Both the position numbers and the translations under genes were made by a program. DNA of 21,376 bases, from assembly GCA_023459495.1 (NCBI GenBank), contig JAEWTL010000025.1:1-21376 (forward strand), read 5' to 3'. This document shows positions 1 to 8,473 of the stretch, piece by piece (the stretch's first letter is position 1; each line of letters begins with the position of its first letter). The notes under the pieces were generated by a model. That model saw only the letters and a program-made list of their open reading frames with translations. It had not been told where the DNA came from and did not search any database. This DNA is from Bacillota bacterium (GTDB lineage: Bacteria; Bacillota; Clostridia; Christensenellales; SZUA-584).

Positions 1-304
1 TGGCGGCTGTGGCGACGCGCATGCCGATGAACCCGGACAGCACTGAAAACAGCGCGCCTGCCGCAAACGCAATGGCAGTTCTATACCCGAGGCTGGGCAG
101 CAGGCAGATCAGCAGGATCATGACGGCGCAGAAGGCTGCGATCACCACGTACTGCCGCTTCAGGTACGCCATCGCGCCTTTGCGGATGAACCCTGCCACT
201 TTACCGATCTTGTCATCCGTACACTTCTCTTTGCGGATAAACATAATCTGGTTCAACCCAAACAAAATACAGGCCAATGCGCATCCGATCAATACGAATT
301 CCAT
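1..304 (-). CDS. hppA: Membrane-bound pyrophosphatase (ion-pumping), N-terminal part
   Basis: The 101 visible residues look like the start of a membrane pyrophosphatase, which couples pyrophosphate hydrolysis to Na+ or H+ export. A first membrane helix lies at about residues 3-23, a charged cytoplasmic stretch at 24-50, and a second helix at about 52-72. Residues 39-49 (FIRKGAMAYLK) and 91-101 (GFIGMRVATAA) match the family's conserved N-terminal signatures; the next expected residues, the N-x-RT motif, lie outside the window. The ATG at 304 is preceded by TGGAGGG at a good distance. The gene follows larA by 194 bases on the same strand. The ion pumped and the K+ dependence cannot be judged, because the deciding residues are missing. 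Family membership is fairly sure. Confidence 0.85.
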   Translation of the reverse strand, partial: MEFVLIGCALACILFGLNQIMFIRKEKCTDDKIGKVAGFIRKGAMAYLKRQYVVIAAFCAVMILLICLLPSLGYRTAIAFAAGALFSVLSGFIGMRVATAA

Positions 305-498
305 AAACCCTCCAAAAAGATATACAAATCTAAATACGCTTATTAAACACATTCTTTTGGAACTCAAAGGAACTACAATATGCCGTCTCGAAAAACGGTA
401 ATCGAAGTTACAATAAGCCGACTATTCTGTTGTACTTTAAAACATGCAAGAGCTTTGCAGAACAGGATAAGATCTTATATATTTAAGTAATGAATTGA
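305..498 (-). other. Intergenic region between larA and hppA
   Basis: This AT-rich gap of 194 bases holds the hppA ribosome site. I see no GC-rich hairpin with a T run on the minus strand, so no convincing intrinsic terminator separates larA from hppA. A perfect 12-base palindrome (ATAAGATCTTAT, 467-478) is present but has no known meaning. No promoter with two good boxes was found; hppA may have a weak one or be read through from the upstream operon. Confidence 0.4.
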
Positions 499-1746
499 CT
501 ACTTTAATTCCGGCAGCGTGGAGCCCGCATACGGCATTACATAGCAGGTTGCATGCTTGCCAAGTTCGCTAGCCGCATCGTCAAACGCTTGCTGCAGATC
601 GCTGTATGGTTCGAGGAACATCCGCTTCACATACCCCGGTTCCATGTCGGAAACGATAAATATCTTCTTCGTTCCCAGCACCATGCTGATGGCTGCTGCC
701 TTATGGCCGCCAAGCTCAAAATGGCAGGCGATCTCCTTAACCATGTCCGCCGGGCACGGAAAACCGGTCATCCAACGTTCGAATACTTCTTCACCGAGGC
801 CTTCCTTGCAGCACGCGCAAAGGATGATGATGCCGCCGTCCCTGCAGGCGTGCTTGGCATTATCCAGCGCCTTCTGCGCCTGATACAGGTTGATGTCCTT
901 GGGATATCCTCCTGCTGAGGCAACTACGATATCAGCTCTCTTTTCAATCTTTACCTTATAGAGCCTGTCGAGGAATGCACATGCCTCCCGATGGGCCTCA
1001 ATATAATGCCCTGCGGCTGCATGGATAATCTTTTTCTTCTCATTAAGCACTACGTTGACGATAAAGTCGAGCCTTACGAACTCAGTTACGCTGTCGATGT
1101 CTTCCCTGACAGGGTTTCCATCCAGTTTACCGGCAATGGCAGTGTCCTGCACCATCATGGAGTGATTAGCCTGTATCGCGTTATGCGTCGATACGCCGGG
1201 CATGATGGCTTTTGCACCGCCCGAATATCCCGCAAAATAATGATATTCTACATTTCCAAGAGCAATCACCCTGTCGGCTTCTGCGACAGGGCGAAAAATC
1301 TCCACGGGCGTTCCCTGCTTGGTGTTCCCCAAAAATACGCAATCGTTGGTATCAAGGTCTACGCTTTTCACTTTGAGAAGGTTTTCTTCACCGAGGAGGT
1401 ATTTCTTCTCTTCGGGGGTATGCTTTCTATGGTTGCCCAATGCGAACACGATGCAAACATCGCTGAGGGAACAGCCCGCGGATTCAATCTCTTTCAAGAC
1501 ATGAGGAAGTACAACGGCGGTTGGCATTGGGCGGGTAATATCACTGGTGATGATTACAATCTTCTCCCCGGGCTGGACGATTTCAGAAAGGCGCGGCGCA
1601 CCGATGGGATTCTGCAGCGCACGCATAACCTCCTCTTCGCCTGTCAGGTCTGCCTGAACCTCATTAGGTATCAGCACACCTGATAGATTCTCGTCTGAGA
1701 CTTCCAAAGTTTTCGTCCCTTTATAATAGCCCAGTTCGAATTTCAT
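499..1746 (-). CDS. larA: LarA-family nickel-dependent 2-hydroxyacid racemase
   Basis: The 415-residue protein belongs to the lactate racemase family, whose members use a nickel-pincer nucleotide to move a hydride at C2 of lactate or a related 2-hydroxyacid. Visible signatures are DITRP at 69-73, GNHRKHT at 104-110, H169 before the GYSGGAK segment, K179 and H195 in QANH. By alignment from memory, H106 and H169 correspond to the catalytic histidine pair of Lactobacillus plantarum LarA, K179 to the lysine that binds the cofactor, and H195 to a nickel ligand. Length fits the family. It is the last gene of the malic enzyme/2-oxoacid dehydrogenase operon, 18 bases after the E3 gene, with an AAAGGAC ribosome site. 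Cofactor synthesis needs LarB, LarC and LarE, which are not in the window. Lactate is the default substrate, but homologues acting on malate and other hydroxyacids are known, and malic enzyme heads this operon. Confidence 0.88.
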   Translation of the reverse strand: MKFELGYYKGTKTLEVSDENLSGVLIPNEVQADLTGEEEVMRALQNPIGAPRLSEIVQPGEKIVIITSDITRPMPTAVVLPHVLKEIESAGCSLSDVCIVFALGNHRKHTPEEKKYLLGEENLLKVKSVDLDTNDCVFLGNTKQGTPVEIFRPVAEADRVIALGNVEYHYFAGYSGGAKAIMPGVSTHNAIQANHSMMVQDTAIAGKLDGNPVREDIDSVTEFVRLDFIVNVVLNEKKKIIHAAAGHYIEAHREACAFLDRLYKVKIEKRADIVVASAGGYPKDINLYQAQKALDNAKHACRDGGIIILCACCKEGLGEEVFERWMTGFPCPADMVKEIACHFELGGHKAAAISMVLGTKKIFIVSDMEPGYVKRMFLEPYSDLQQAFDDAASELGKHATCYVMPYAGSTLPELK

Positions 1747-1764
1747 AAGGATCGTCCTTTCGGA

Positions 1765-3129
1765 TTATTGATGTACACAATGGCCCTGTGAATCGTGGGC
1801 CGCTTCCATGATCATCTCGGACACCGTGGGGTGTGCGTGGATCGTATCGGACAACTCTTCTATGGTGCCTTCAGCCCGCATTGCGGTGGCAATCTCGCCG
1901 ATCATATCGGTCGCACGAGGCGCCATGATGTGACAACCCAGCAGCTCGCCCGTATTCTCCTCGACAATGATCTTCACTGTTCCGGCAGACTCACCCATGA
2001 TCATCGAGCGCCCGTTGACAGCAGTGGCAAAACGGCCTACCTTGTAGGAGAGCCCTTTATCCTTTGCCTGTGCCTCGGTCAACCCGATGCTCGCGATCTC
2101 CGGCTCGGTATATACACAGGAAGGCACGATATCGTAGCGCATCTTCTTGCTGTGCCCCATGATGTTTTCGGCAGCGACTAACCCCTGCGCGGAGGCTACA
2201 TGTGCAAGCTGAATTTTGCCTGTCACATCGCCAATAGCCCAGATACCCGGTACATTGGTCTTCAGGTATTCATCGATCACCACGAATCCACGATTCGTCG
2301 CAACACCCACTGCTTCAAGGTTCAGCCCATCGGTCACCGGCCTGCGGCCGATGGCAACGATGCAGTACTCCGCAGTCACGCTCTTGGCTTCGCCCTGTGT
2401 AAAGTGCACAGTGACACCCGATTCGATCTTTTCCACTTTTGCACCGACGAAGATGTCTACACCGCGTTTGGTCAACTCTTTGCGCATCATAGCTGCGATC
2501 TCCGCATCAATGGGCGGCAGGATCTCCGGCAGCATTTCAATGACCGATACCTTGACGCCAAGCGCCGCATACAATGTGGCAAACTCGATGCCGATCACGC
2601 CGCCTCCGATAATGGCGACGCTCTTCGGGCATTGCGTCCAAGATAACACCGCGTCCGAGTCCACTACGTTCGGTTCGTCGATGCCAGGGATCGGCACACG
2701 GGCGGGCGCAGAGCCAGTGGCAATAATAAAATCTTTCGCTTCAATCTCATCAACCCCAACGGTAAGTGTGTGCGCATCCTTGAAAGAAGCCGTGCCGGTA
2801 ATCACTTCAACGCCGTTCTTCTTTTCCAGAGCACCGATACCTCTGCGCAGCTTTTCTACCACACTCGTCTTGCGCACAGAAATCTTCGCATAATCAAATC
2901 CCGCTTCACCCGCGGTAACGCCGTAGGTGGCCGCTTCTTTGACAGTCCTGTACACTTCAGCGCTCTGCAACAATGCCTTTGTCGGAATGCAGCCCCGATT
3001 CAAGCATGTGCCACCGATATAGTCTTTTTCGACTAATGCGCACTTTTTACCCAACTGGGCGAGGCGGATGGCCGCAACGTATCCGCCCGGCCCTCCGCCA
3101 ATCACCACAGCGTCAAACTGTTTCTTCAT
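1765..3129 (-). CDS. lpdA: Dihydrolipoyl dehydrogenase (E3)
   Basis: This flavoprotein of 454 residues reoxidises the dihydrolipoyl arm of the E2 protein and passes electrons to NAD+. The FAD-binding GGGPGG lies at residues 11-16, the redox disulphide at C42 and C47 in GGTCLNRGCIPTK, and the second nucleotide-binding site around the IIGGGVIGIE segment. The C-terminal active-site pair is H433 and E438 in HPTVSE. Length is normal, and there is no N-terminal lipoyl domain of the kind some acetoin-complex E3 proteins carry. The gene starts 12 bases after the E2 stop; GAGGTGAT serves as ribosome site. It is the dedicated E3 of the complex encoded upstream and may also serve other lipoyl enzymes such as the glycine cleavage system. 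Confidence 0.95.
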   Translation of the reverse strand: MKKQFDAVVIGGGPGGYVAAIRLAQLGKKCALVEKDYIGGTCLNRGCIPTKALLQSAEVYRTVKEAATYGVTAGEAGFDYAKISVRKTSVVEKLRRGIGALEKKNGVEVITGTASFKDAHTLTVGVDEIEAKDFIIATGSAPARVPIPGIDEPNVVDSDAVLSWTQCPKSVAIIGGGVIGIEFATLYAALGVKVSVIEMLPEILPPIDAEIAAMMRKELTKRGVDIFVGAKVEKIESGVTVHFTQGEAKSVTAEYCIVAIGRRPVTDGLNLEAVGVATNRGFVVIDEYLKTNVPGIWAIGDVTGKIQLAHVASAQGLVAAENIMGHSKKMRYDIVPSCVYTEPEIASIGLTEAQAKDKGLSYKVGRFATAVNGRSMIMGESAGTVKIIVEENTGELLGCHIMAPRATDMIGEIATAMRAEGTIEELSDTIHAHPTVSEMIMEAAHDSQGHCVHQ

Positions 3130-3141
3130 TATTATATCACC

Positions 3142-4458
3142 TCACAGCATCAGGTACGGCTGCTCAAGGTACTGCTTCACCCGGGCCAGGAACTGGGCCG
3201 CAGGCGCGCCATCCACTACGCGGTGATCGTACGACAGCGTGAGTTCCATGATCGGCCGAATCACGATCTCATCATCGCTGGTTACTACCGCCTGCTTTGC
3301 GATGCGGCCTACCGCCAGAATGCCCGATTCCGGCGGGTTGATGATCGCCACGAAGCTGTCCAGCCCAAACATGCCAAGGTTGCTGATCGTAAAGCTTCCA
3401 CCGGTGTAATCATCAGGCAGCAGCTTGCCGGTCTTGGCTTTGTCCGCCAATTCCTTGGTCATCAGCGAGAGCTGTTCCAGGTTCATCAGATCAGCGTCCT
3501 TGACAACCGGTACAATCAGACCGTTATCAACCGCCACTGCGACGCCGAGGTTGACATAATCCTTCTGCAGAATGCCCTCTGACGTGATTTCGGCATTCAT
3601 CGCCGGGAAATCGAGCAATGCACGGCAAACCGCGAGTGACACGATATCATTGAAGGATATTTTTTTGTCAGCCTTCTTATACACCTCACGCAGTCGCGTT
3701 GCCTCGCTCATATCCACGCTGATCCGGTGCGAGGTCTGTGCATTGGTATTCAGGCTTTCCAGCATCCTGTCAGAGATGACTTTGCGCATACCCTTGAACG
3801 GAACAATGGTCCCCTTGCGTCCGCCAGCAGCGCCTGCTTTCTTCGCTTCAATCGCTCTGAGGATATCCTCCTTGACGATCTTTCCTGCCGCACCGGTTCC
3901 GGCGACCGTAGAGGTGTCCACTCCGCCGATCTCCGCAACCTTTTTGGCCAGCGGTGTGATAGCGGGCGCGGATGCGGCGTAAGCCAGCACGTCCCGCTCA
4001 ACGATCATGCCATCCGTACCTGTGCCTCTGATCGTCTTGTAATCAATACCCTTCTCCTCTGCCACCATTTTGGCGCGCGGCGAGATGAAAACCCGACCAT
4101 CAGCCGGAGCTGCAACCGCACTGGGCGCAACAGCCGGGGCCGCCGTAACTGCGACTGTCTGTGCCTGTTCAGCCGGGGCCGCCGTGGACGATCCACCGAG
4201 CAGCGCGGAAACATCCTCACCCGGTTCACCGACGATTGCGATCGTCTCGGTGATGGGCACAGTTTCCCCTTCACCACGCACGATCTTTAAAAGCGTGCCG
4301 CCTTCGGACGCGTCAATCGTTATTGTCAGTTTGTCAGTTTCCATTTCAAACAGCGGCTCGTCTTTGAGGACCTTATCGCCCTCTTTTGCAAGCCATTTGA
4401 TGATGGTACCTTCCGTCATCTGCAGGCCCTGCTTGGGCATGATAATCTTGTTTGCCAT
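3142..4458 (-). CDS. Dihydrolipoamide acyltransferase (E2) with two E3-binding domains
   Basis: E2 forms the core of the 2-oxoacid dehydrogenase complex and moves the acyl group from E1 to CoA. From the N-terminus the 438 residues hold one lipoyl domain (about 2-78) with the lipoylated lysine K43 in METDKL; an Ala/Pro linker; two consecutive peripheral-subunit-binding modules (about 123-158, starting ISPRAK, and 167-203, starting ITPLAK); a second short linker; and the acyltransferase domain (about 215-438) with H412 and D416 in the DHRVVDG motif. Most bacterial E2 proteins have one binding module, so the doubled module is unusual. The gene starts nine bases after the E1 beta stop with AGGAGGGG upstream. 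Pyruvate (PdhC) and acetoin (AcoC) roles cannot be told apart by sight. Confidence 0.93.
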   Translation of the reverse strand: MANKIIMPKQGLQMTEGTIIKWLAKEGDKVLKDEPLFEMETDKLTITIDASEGGTLLKIVRGEGETVPITETIAIVGEPGEDVSALLGGSSTAAPAEQAQTVAVTAAPAVAPSAVAAPADGRVFISPRAKMVAEEKGIDYKTIRGTGTDGMIVERDVLAYAASAPAITPLAKKVAEIGGVDTSTVAGTGAAGKIVKEDILRAIEAKKAGAAGGRKGTIVPFKGMRKVISDRMLESLNTNAQTSHRISVDMSEATRLREVYKKADKKISFNDIVSLAVCRALLDFPAMNAEITSEGILQKDYVNLGVAVAVDNGLIVPVVKDADLMNLEQLSLMTKELADKAKTGKLLPDDYTGGSFTISNLGMFGLDSFVAIINPPESGILAVGRIAKQAVVTSDDEIVIRPIMELTLSYDHRVVDGAPAAQFLARVKQYLEQPYLML

Positions 4459-4467
4459 GGTCCCCTC

Positions 4468-5448
4468 CTATCGGTACAGCGTGCGGTACACCGCGGCTTT
4501 AATCTCATCCTTCTGCGGAACCACCGCATTTTCAAGGCCGAGATTGAACGGCAGCGTGCACATCTTGGCACCCAGTCTTTCTGGCGGCGCATCGAGATAT
4601 CTGAACGCCTGCTCGACGACTGTTTCCGCAATTTCTGTGCCAAAGCCCATCGTCCGGTGTGCTTCGTGCACGGTCACAATGCGGCCCGTCTTCTTAACGG
4701 ATTCCACAATGGTGTCTGTATCGAGCGGTACTAACGTACGCGGATCGATCACTTCGCAGGAAATACCTTCCGCCTCCAGTTCCTTAACCGCCTCCATGGT
4801 ACGTGGCACATAAAGCAGGCTGCAGACGATCGTTACGTCCTTACCCGGCTGGAGTACATTGGCCTTGCCGAACGGGATCGCGAACTCCGGATCATCCGGC
4901 ACTTCGCCCTTGGTGGCATACAGCGCCTTGTGTTCGAAGAACATGACCGGATTGTCATCGCGGATCGCGGTGCGCAGCAACCCTGCCGCATCAGCGGGCG
5001 AACTCGGACACGCCACCTTCATGCCCGGAATATGCATGAACAAGGATTCTACGGACTGGGAATGCTGGCCCGCGTTGCCGCGGCCGATGCCCTGCTGACC
5101 GCGTACGACGAGCGGCACCCTCGCCTTGCCACCAAACATGTAGCGAATTTTCGCCGCCTGATTCAGAAGCTGATCCATGGCGACGTATGTGAAATCCATA
5201 TACATGAGTTCCACTACCGGGCGGAGTCCTGCGCAAGCAGCTCCGACGCCAGCACCCACAATTGCGCTCTCCGTAATCGGCGTGTTGCGCACCCGTTTTG
5301 CGCCAAACTCATCAAGCAGACCGCGCGTGCAGCCGAATATTCCGCCCTGCTCCGCAACGTCTTCACCCATTACAAATACCTTATCGTCCCTGCGCATTTC
5401 TTCCGCAAGCACGTCTTTAATCGCCTGAGCGTATGTCTTGATCGCCAT
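4468..5448 (-). CDS. 2-oxoacid (pyruvate or acetoin) dehydrogenase E1 component, beta subunit
   Basis: The 326-residue beta subunit pairs with the E1 alpha product to form the thiamine diphosphate-dependent decarboxylase. It carries the TPITE segment with E60, expected to activate the cofactor, the GQQGIGRG loop at about 118-124, the active-site histidine H129 in QHSQS, and a C-terminal transketolase domain around VIDPRTLVPLD. The ATG at 5448 overlaps the E1 alpha stop as TGATG, a layout typical of translational coupling; a GTG three bases upstream is also in frame but less likely. It is most like the PdhB/AcoB group. The context gives both readings: a regulator of PdhR/LldR type and malic enzyme argue for pyruvate, whereas a CoA-acylating aldehyde dehydrogenase in the same operon would suit acetoin cleavage. 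Confidence 0.92.
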   Translation of the reverse strand: MAIKTYAQAIKDVLAEEMRRDDKVFVMGEDVAEQGGIFGCTRGLLDEFGAKRVRNTPITESAIVGAGVGAACAGLRPVVELMYMDFTYVAMDQLLNQAAKIRYMFGGKARVPLVVRGQQGIGRGNAGQHSQSVESLFMHIPGMKVACPSSPADAAGLLRTAIRDDNPVMFFEHKALYATKGEVPDDPEFAIPFGKANVLQPGKDVTIVCSLLYVPRTMEAVKELEAEGISCEVIDPRTLVPLDTDTIVESVKKTGRIVTVHEAHRTMGFGTEIAETVVEQAFRYLDAPPERLGAKMCTLPFNLGLENAVVPQKDEIKAAVYRTLYR

Positions 5449-6431
5449 CACTTTGCCTCCTTTTCAGGAACGTAGTATACGTTGTCCATAACCGACTTGG
5501 GATCCGGCTCAGGGCTGTTTACCGCGAATTCCGCAGCTTCTTCCACGTCTGCTATCGCCTTCTTCTCGATCGCTTCAAGCTCTGTTTCCGTGGCAACCTT
5601 ATCCGCCAGCATCTTTTCCTTCATCCGCTTGATGGGATCCTTCTCCATCCATGCCTTCACGTCCTCACGTGTACGGTACACTTCCGGATCGCCGGTCCAG
5701 TGGCCTCTCCAACGGTAGGTTTTGCATTCAATCAGTGTGGGGCCTTTACCAGCGCGAGCACGCTTGATAGCCTCTGCAGCGGCATCATAGATCGCGTATA
5801 CATCGTTGCCATCCACTGTGATGCCCGGGATGTCATAACCCTTGGCGCGCACGCTGATGTCCTTGACGGATGTGCTCTGTTTCACCGGAACTGAAATACC
5901 GAAGCCATTATTTTCACAAACAAATATGATAGGCAGCTTCCACACAGAGGCCATATTGATGCTCTCGTGGAATGTACCCTGATTGGACGCACCGTCTCCA
6001 AAGAACGCGACTGTCACATTGGGCTTGCCCAGATAGCTCTGCGCAAGCGCACCACCTACCGCGATCGGAATACCGCCGCCGACGATGGCGTTGGCACCCA
6101 AATTGCCTTTCTTTAAATCAGCAATGTGCATCGAGCCGCCGCGCCCATGACAGAAGCCAGTTTCCTTGCCCATCAGCTCAGCCATAGCAGCCTTCAGGTC
6201 GCCGCTCTTGGCAATACCGTGTCCATGACCGCGATGCGTGCTCGTGATATAGTCCTCATCCGACATCTGTGCGATGATCGAGGAAGCGATCGCTTCCTCA
6301 CCCGTGTAGAGATGCACGGAGCCACGCAGCTTGTTGGCTGCGAAGAACTCGTACGCCTTCTCCTCAAAGAAGCGGATCTCGTTCATTACCTTGTAGATCC
6401 AAAGCTGTTTTTGCTTATCGATCTTTGCCAT
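5448..6431 (-). CDS. 2-oxoacid (pyruvate or acetoin) dehydrogenase E1 component, alpha subunit
   Basis: This 327-residue protein is the thiamine diphosphate-binding E1 alpha subunit. The STHRGHGH segment lies at 64-71, GRGGSMH at 96-102, and the cofactor-binding motif runs from GDG (145-147) to ENN (173-175). The STHRGHGH and GRGGSMHIAD segments are typical of the AcoA/PdhA group common in Gram-positive bacteria. The phosphorylation loops used by mitochondrial E1 kinases are not relevant here. The gene starts nine bases after the sucD-like stop with an excellent TAGGAGGGG ribosome site, and its stop overlaps the E1 beta start. Together with E1 beta, E2 and E3 it completes an NAD+-reducing complex, in a bacterium that might otherwise be expected to use pyruvate:ferredoxin oxidoreductase. 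Confidence 0.93.
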   Translation of the reverse strand: MAKIDKQKQLWIYKVMNEIRFFEEKAYEFFAANKLRGSVHLYTGEEAIASSIIAQMSDEDYITSTHRGHGHGIAKSGDLKAAMAELMGKETGFCHGRGGSMHIADLKKGNLGANAIVGGGIPIAVGGALAQSYLGKPNVTVAFFGDGASNQGTFHESINMASVWKLPIIFVCENNGFGISVPVKQSTSVKDISVRAKGYDIPGITVDGNDVYAIYDAAAEAIKRARAGKGPTLIECKTYRWRGHWTGDPEVYRTREDVKAWMEKDPIKRMKEKMLADKVATETELEAIEKKAIADVEEAAEFAVNSPEPDPKSVMDNVYYVPEKEAK

Positions 6432-6440
6432 ATTCCCCTC

Positions 6441-7316
6441 CTATTTGATTCCGAGACCCTCAAGGATCTCAACGATGTGCGACGTGCCTTCTGCGATGTG
6501 ACAGCCAGCTTCGCGCAAAACCTTTTCCTTTACCTGCGCGCTGCCCGTGCCATCCGCTGAAACGATTGCGCCCGCATGGCCCATACTCTTGCCTTTGGGT
6601 GCATTTTTGCCCGCAATGAGCGCTACGACCGGCTTGGTCACATGCTTTTTGATGTATTGAGCTGCGAGTTCTTCCTCGCTGCCGCCGATCTCGCCGATGA
6701 TGACGATGGCCTTGGTTTGTGGGTCAGCCTCGAAATCGGGCAGCAGATCGACGAACGTTGAGCCGGGAATCATGTCGCCGCCCACGCCTACACAGGTGGA
6801 CTGACCGATGCCTTTTTCACTCATCATAAATACTGTCTCATAACAGTTGGTTGCGCTGCGGCTCATAACCCCCACGCCGCCTTCACGGAAGATACGGTGC
6901 GCCATAAAACCCGCCTTGGATTTACCGGGCGAGATAATGCCGAAAGAGTTGGGGCCAAACAACCTCACGCCCTTCATATGTGCCATGTGATAGCACCCCA
7001 TCATGTCGCCCACAGGTACATGCTCCGCAATGGTGATGATAACCGGGACACCCGCATCGATGGCTTCATATACGCCTGCCGGGGTAAACTTAGCTGGAAC
7101 AAAGATGACTGTAGTATTGGCCTGGGTTGCTTCCATGGCTTCGCGCACGGTATTGAATACCGGCACGCCCAGTACTTCCTGACCGCCCTTGCCCGGTGTG
7201 ACACCCGCGACGACCTTGGCACCGTATGCCAGCATCTGTTCCGTATGGAAGGTACCTTCGCGTCCCGTGATGCCCTGTACAATCAGTCTCGTGTTCTGGT
7301 CAATGATAATGCTCAT
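6441..7316 (-). CDS. sucD: Succinyl-CoA synthetase-like acid-CoA ligase, alpha subunit
   Basis: The 291-residue alpha subunit of an ADP/GDP-forming acid-CoA ligase carries the CoA-binding GITGREG near the N-terminus and the phosphorylated histidine H247 in GHAGAIVS. The ATG at 7316 is chosen because translation from it gives the normal N-terminus and it overlaps the sucC-like stop as ATGA; the frame stays open for 64 codons further upstream, but those codons lie inside the neighbouring gene and have no family similarity. Two conserved CoA/substrate-loop segments differ from typical SucD as I recall it: NSFGII where NCPGII is usual, and SRSATNCYE where SRSGTLTYE is usual. The acid may therefore not be succinate. 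Acetate, malate or a substituted acetate are alternatives; the subunit family is sure, the substrate is not. Confidence 0.88.
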   Translation of the reverse strand: MSIIIDQNTRLIVQGITGREGTFHTEQMLAYGAKVVAGVTPGKGGQEVLGVPVFNTVREAMEATQANTTVIFVPAKFTPAGVYEAIDAGVPVIITIAEHVPVGDMMGCYHMAHMKGVRLFGPNSFGIISPGKSKAGFMAHRIFREGGVGVMSRSATNCYETVFMMSEKGIGQSTCVGVGGDMIPGSTFVDLLPDFEADPQTKAIVIIGEIGGSEEELAAQYIKKHVTKPVVALIAGKNAPKGKSMGHAGAIVSADGTGSAQVKEKVLREAGCHIAEGTSHIVEILEGLGIK

Positions 7317-8467
7317 TTGCGCACCATCCTTTCGCGCAGCGCCGCAACGCCTTCGGGAATGCTGCCTACGCTGTGGATATTGCCGCGCACCTGCGCGATA
7401 ATGTCGAGACCCTGCTGCTTGTTGGTGCCTTCCATGCGCACAACGACCGTCTTCTCCGCAGTTTGCGCTTCCAGCGCCAGCTTGATTCCACCCGCAACCT
7501 CGTCGCAACGCGTGATGCCGCCGAAGATACTGATGAACAGCGTATCAATGTCTGTATTGGAGAGCACGATACGCACCGCTTCCTTGATGCGATCCGCTGT
7601 TGCACCGCCGCCCAGGTCGAGCGCAGCCCCCACCGTCATACCGGCCTTTGTGATAAGGTCGATACAGCTCATCACCATGCCGCTCCCATTGGACATGACC
7701 GCAATGTTGCCGCCCTGTTCAATGGGGATATAGAGGAACTTGAAGCTCCTTGCCTCGCGCACAAGCGATTCTTCGGGCAGCGTCTCGCGAAACTCGAGCA
7801 TATCGGGCAGCCGGTACAGCGCGTCGTCGTCGATATCCACCTTGCCGTCCAGAGCGATAATCTGCCCATTCAAATCCAGCACCAGCGGGTTGATCTCCGC
7901 CAGCAGGCAGCTGTAATCCCGTGACGCGTCGTACAGCTTCTGGATTATGACTTTAAGCTGAGGTGCATACATAGCGTCGATGCCGCTTTTGTCGATGAGG
8001 TACTGGATCGTGTAATCCTGCAGCCCGTAGAACGGGTTGATGTTGATCTTTACGATCTTCTCCGGCGCGGTCTTGGCAACCTCCTCGATCTCCATACCAC
8101 CTGCAGCCGAGAATATGATCAGCGGCATCTTAGTCAGGCGGTCCAGCATGATCGAAAGGTACCATTCCTGAACGGGCGATGCCTTCTCAACGATCAGCAG
8201 TTGGTTAACCTTGAAGCCTTTGAGATCGGAAAACAACAGCTTTTCGCATATTGCTTTGGCTTCGGCGGCATTGTTCGCAAACTGAATGCCGCCCGCCTTT
8301 CCGCGTCCCCCCACCTGCACCTGTGCTTTGATTACTACGGGGTAACTGAGCCCTCCGTCGCTGATCTCTTTATCGATGCCTTCCAGACTGTCGATGACTA
8401 CGCCGTTCATGGTGGGAATATCATATTGTTCAAAAAGATCTTTTGCCTTGAATTCCGGCAGTTTCAT
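7313..8467 (-). CDS. sucC: Succinyl-CoA synthetase-like acid-CoA ligase, beta subunit
   Basis: This is the nucleotide-binding ATP-grasp subunit, 384 residues, close to the usual length. Visible features are the VGGRGKAGG loop at 52-60, the metal-binding EINPL at 191-195, GGGAT at 287-290 and the conserved IFGGITRCD near 314-322 that contacts the alpha subunit. In ordinary SucC the segment around 260-266 reads NGAGLAM, here NGSGMVM, and the LDVGGGA segment reads LDLGGGA, in line with the departures in the alpha subunit. The gene starts six bases after the aldehyde dehydrogenase stop and overlaps the alpha gene by four bases. The enzyme can run either way: making ATP or GTP from an acyl-CoA, or activating an acid for reduction by the aldehyde dehydrogenase next door. 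Confidence 0.88.
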   Translation of the reverse strand: MKLPEFKAKDLFEQYDIPTMNGVVIDSLEGIDKEISDGGLSYPVVIKAQVQVGGRGKAGGIQFANNAAEAKAICEKLLFSDLKGFKVNQLLIVEKASPVQEWYLSIMLDRLTKMPLIIFSAAGGMEIEEVAKTAPEKIVKININPFYGLQDYTIQYLIDKSGIDAMYAPQLKVIIQKLYDASRDYSCLLAEINPLVLDLNGQIIALDGKVDIDDDALYRLPDMLEFRETLPEESLVREARSFKFLYIPIEQGGNIAVMSNGSGMVMSCIDLITKAGMTVGAALDLGGGATADRIKEAVRIVLSNTDIDTLFISIFGGITRCDEVAGGIKLALEAQTAEKTVVVRMEGTNKQQGLDIIAQVRGNIHSVGSIPEGVAALRERMVRK

Positions 8468-8473
8468 TTTGTC

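Noticed and set aside
9..401. Plus-strand open frame of 130 codons at the window start
   Set aside because: It is antisense to the pyrophosphatase N-terminus, whose two membrane helices and GFIGMRVATAA motif are clear.
7317..7508. Upstream extension of the sucD-like gene by 64 codons
   Set aside because: The extension lies in the sucC-like coding region in another frame, has a biased Arg/Gln/Gly composition, and the ATG at 7316 gives the normal N-terminus and an ATGA overlap.
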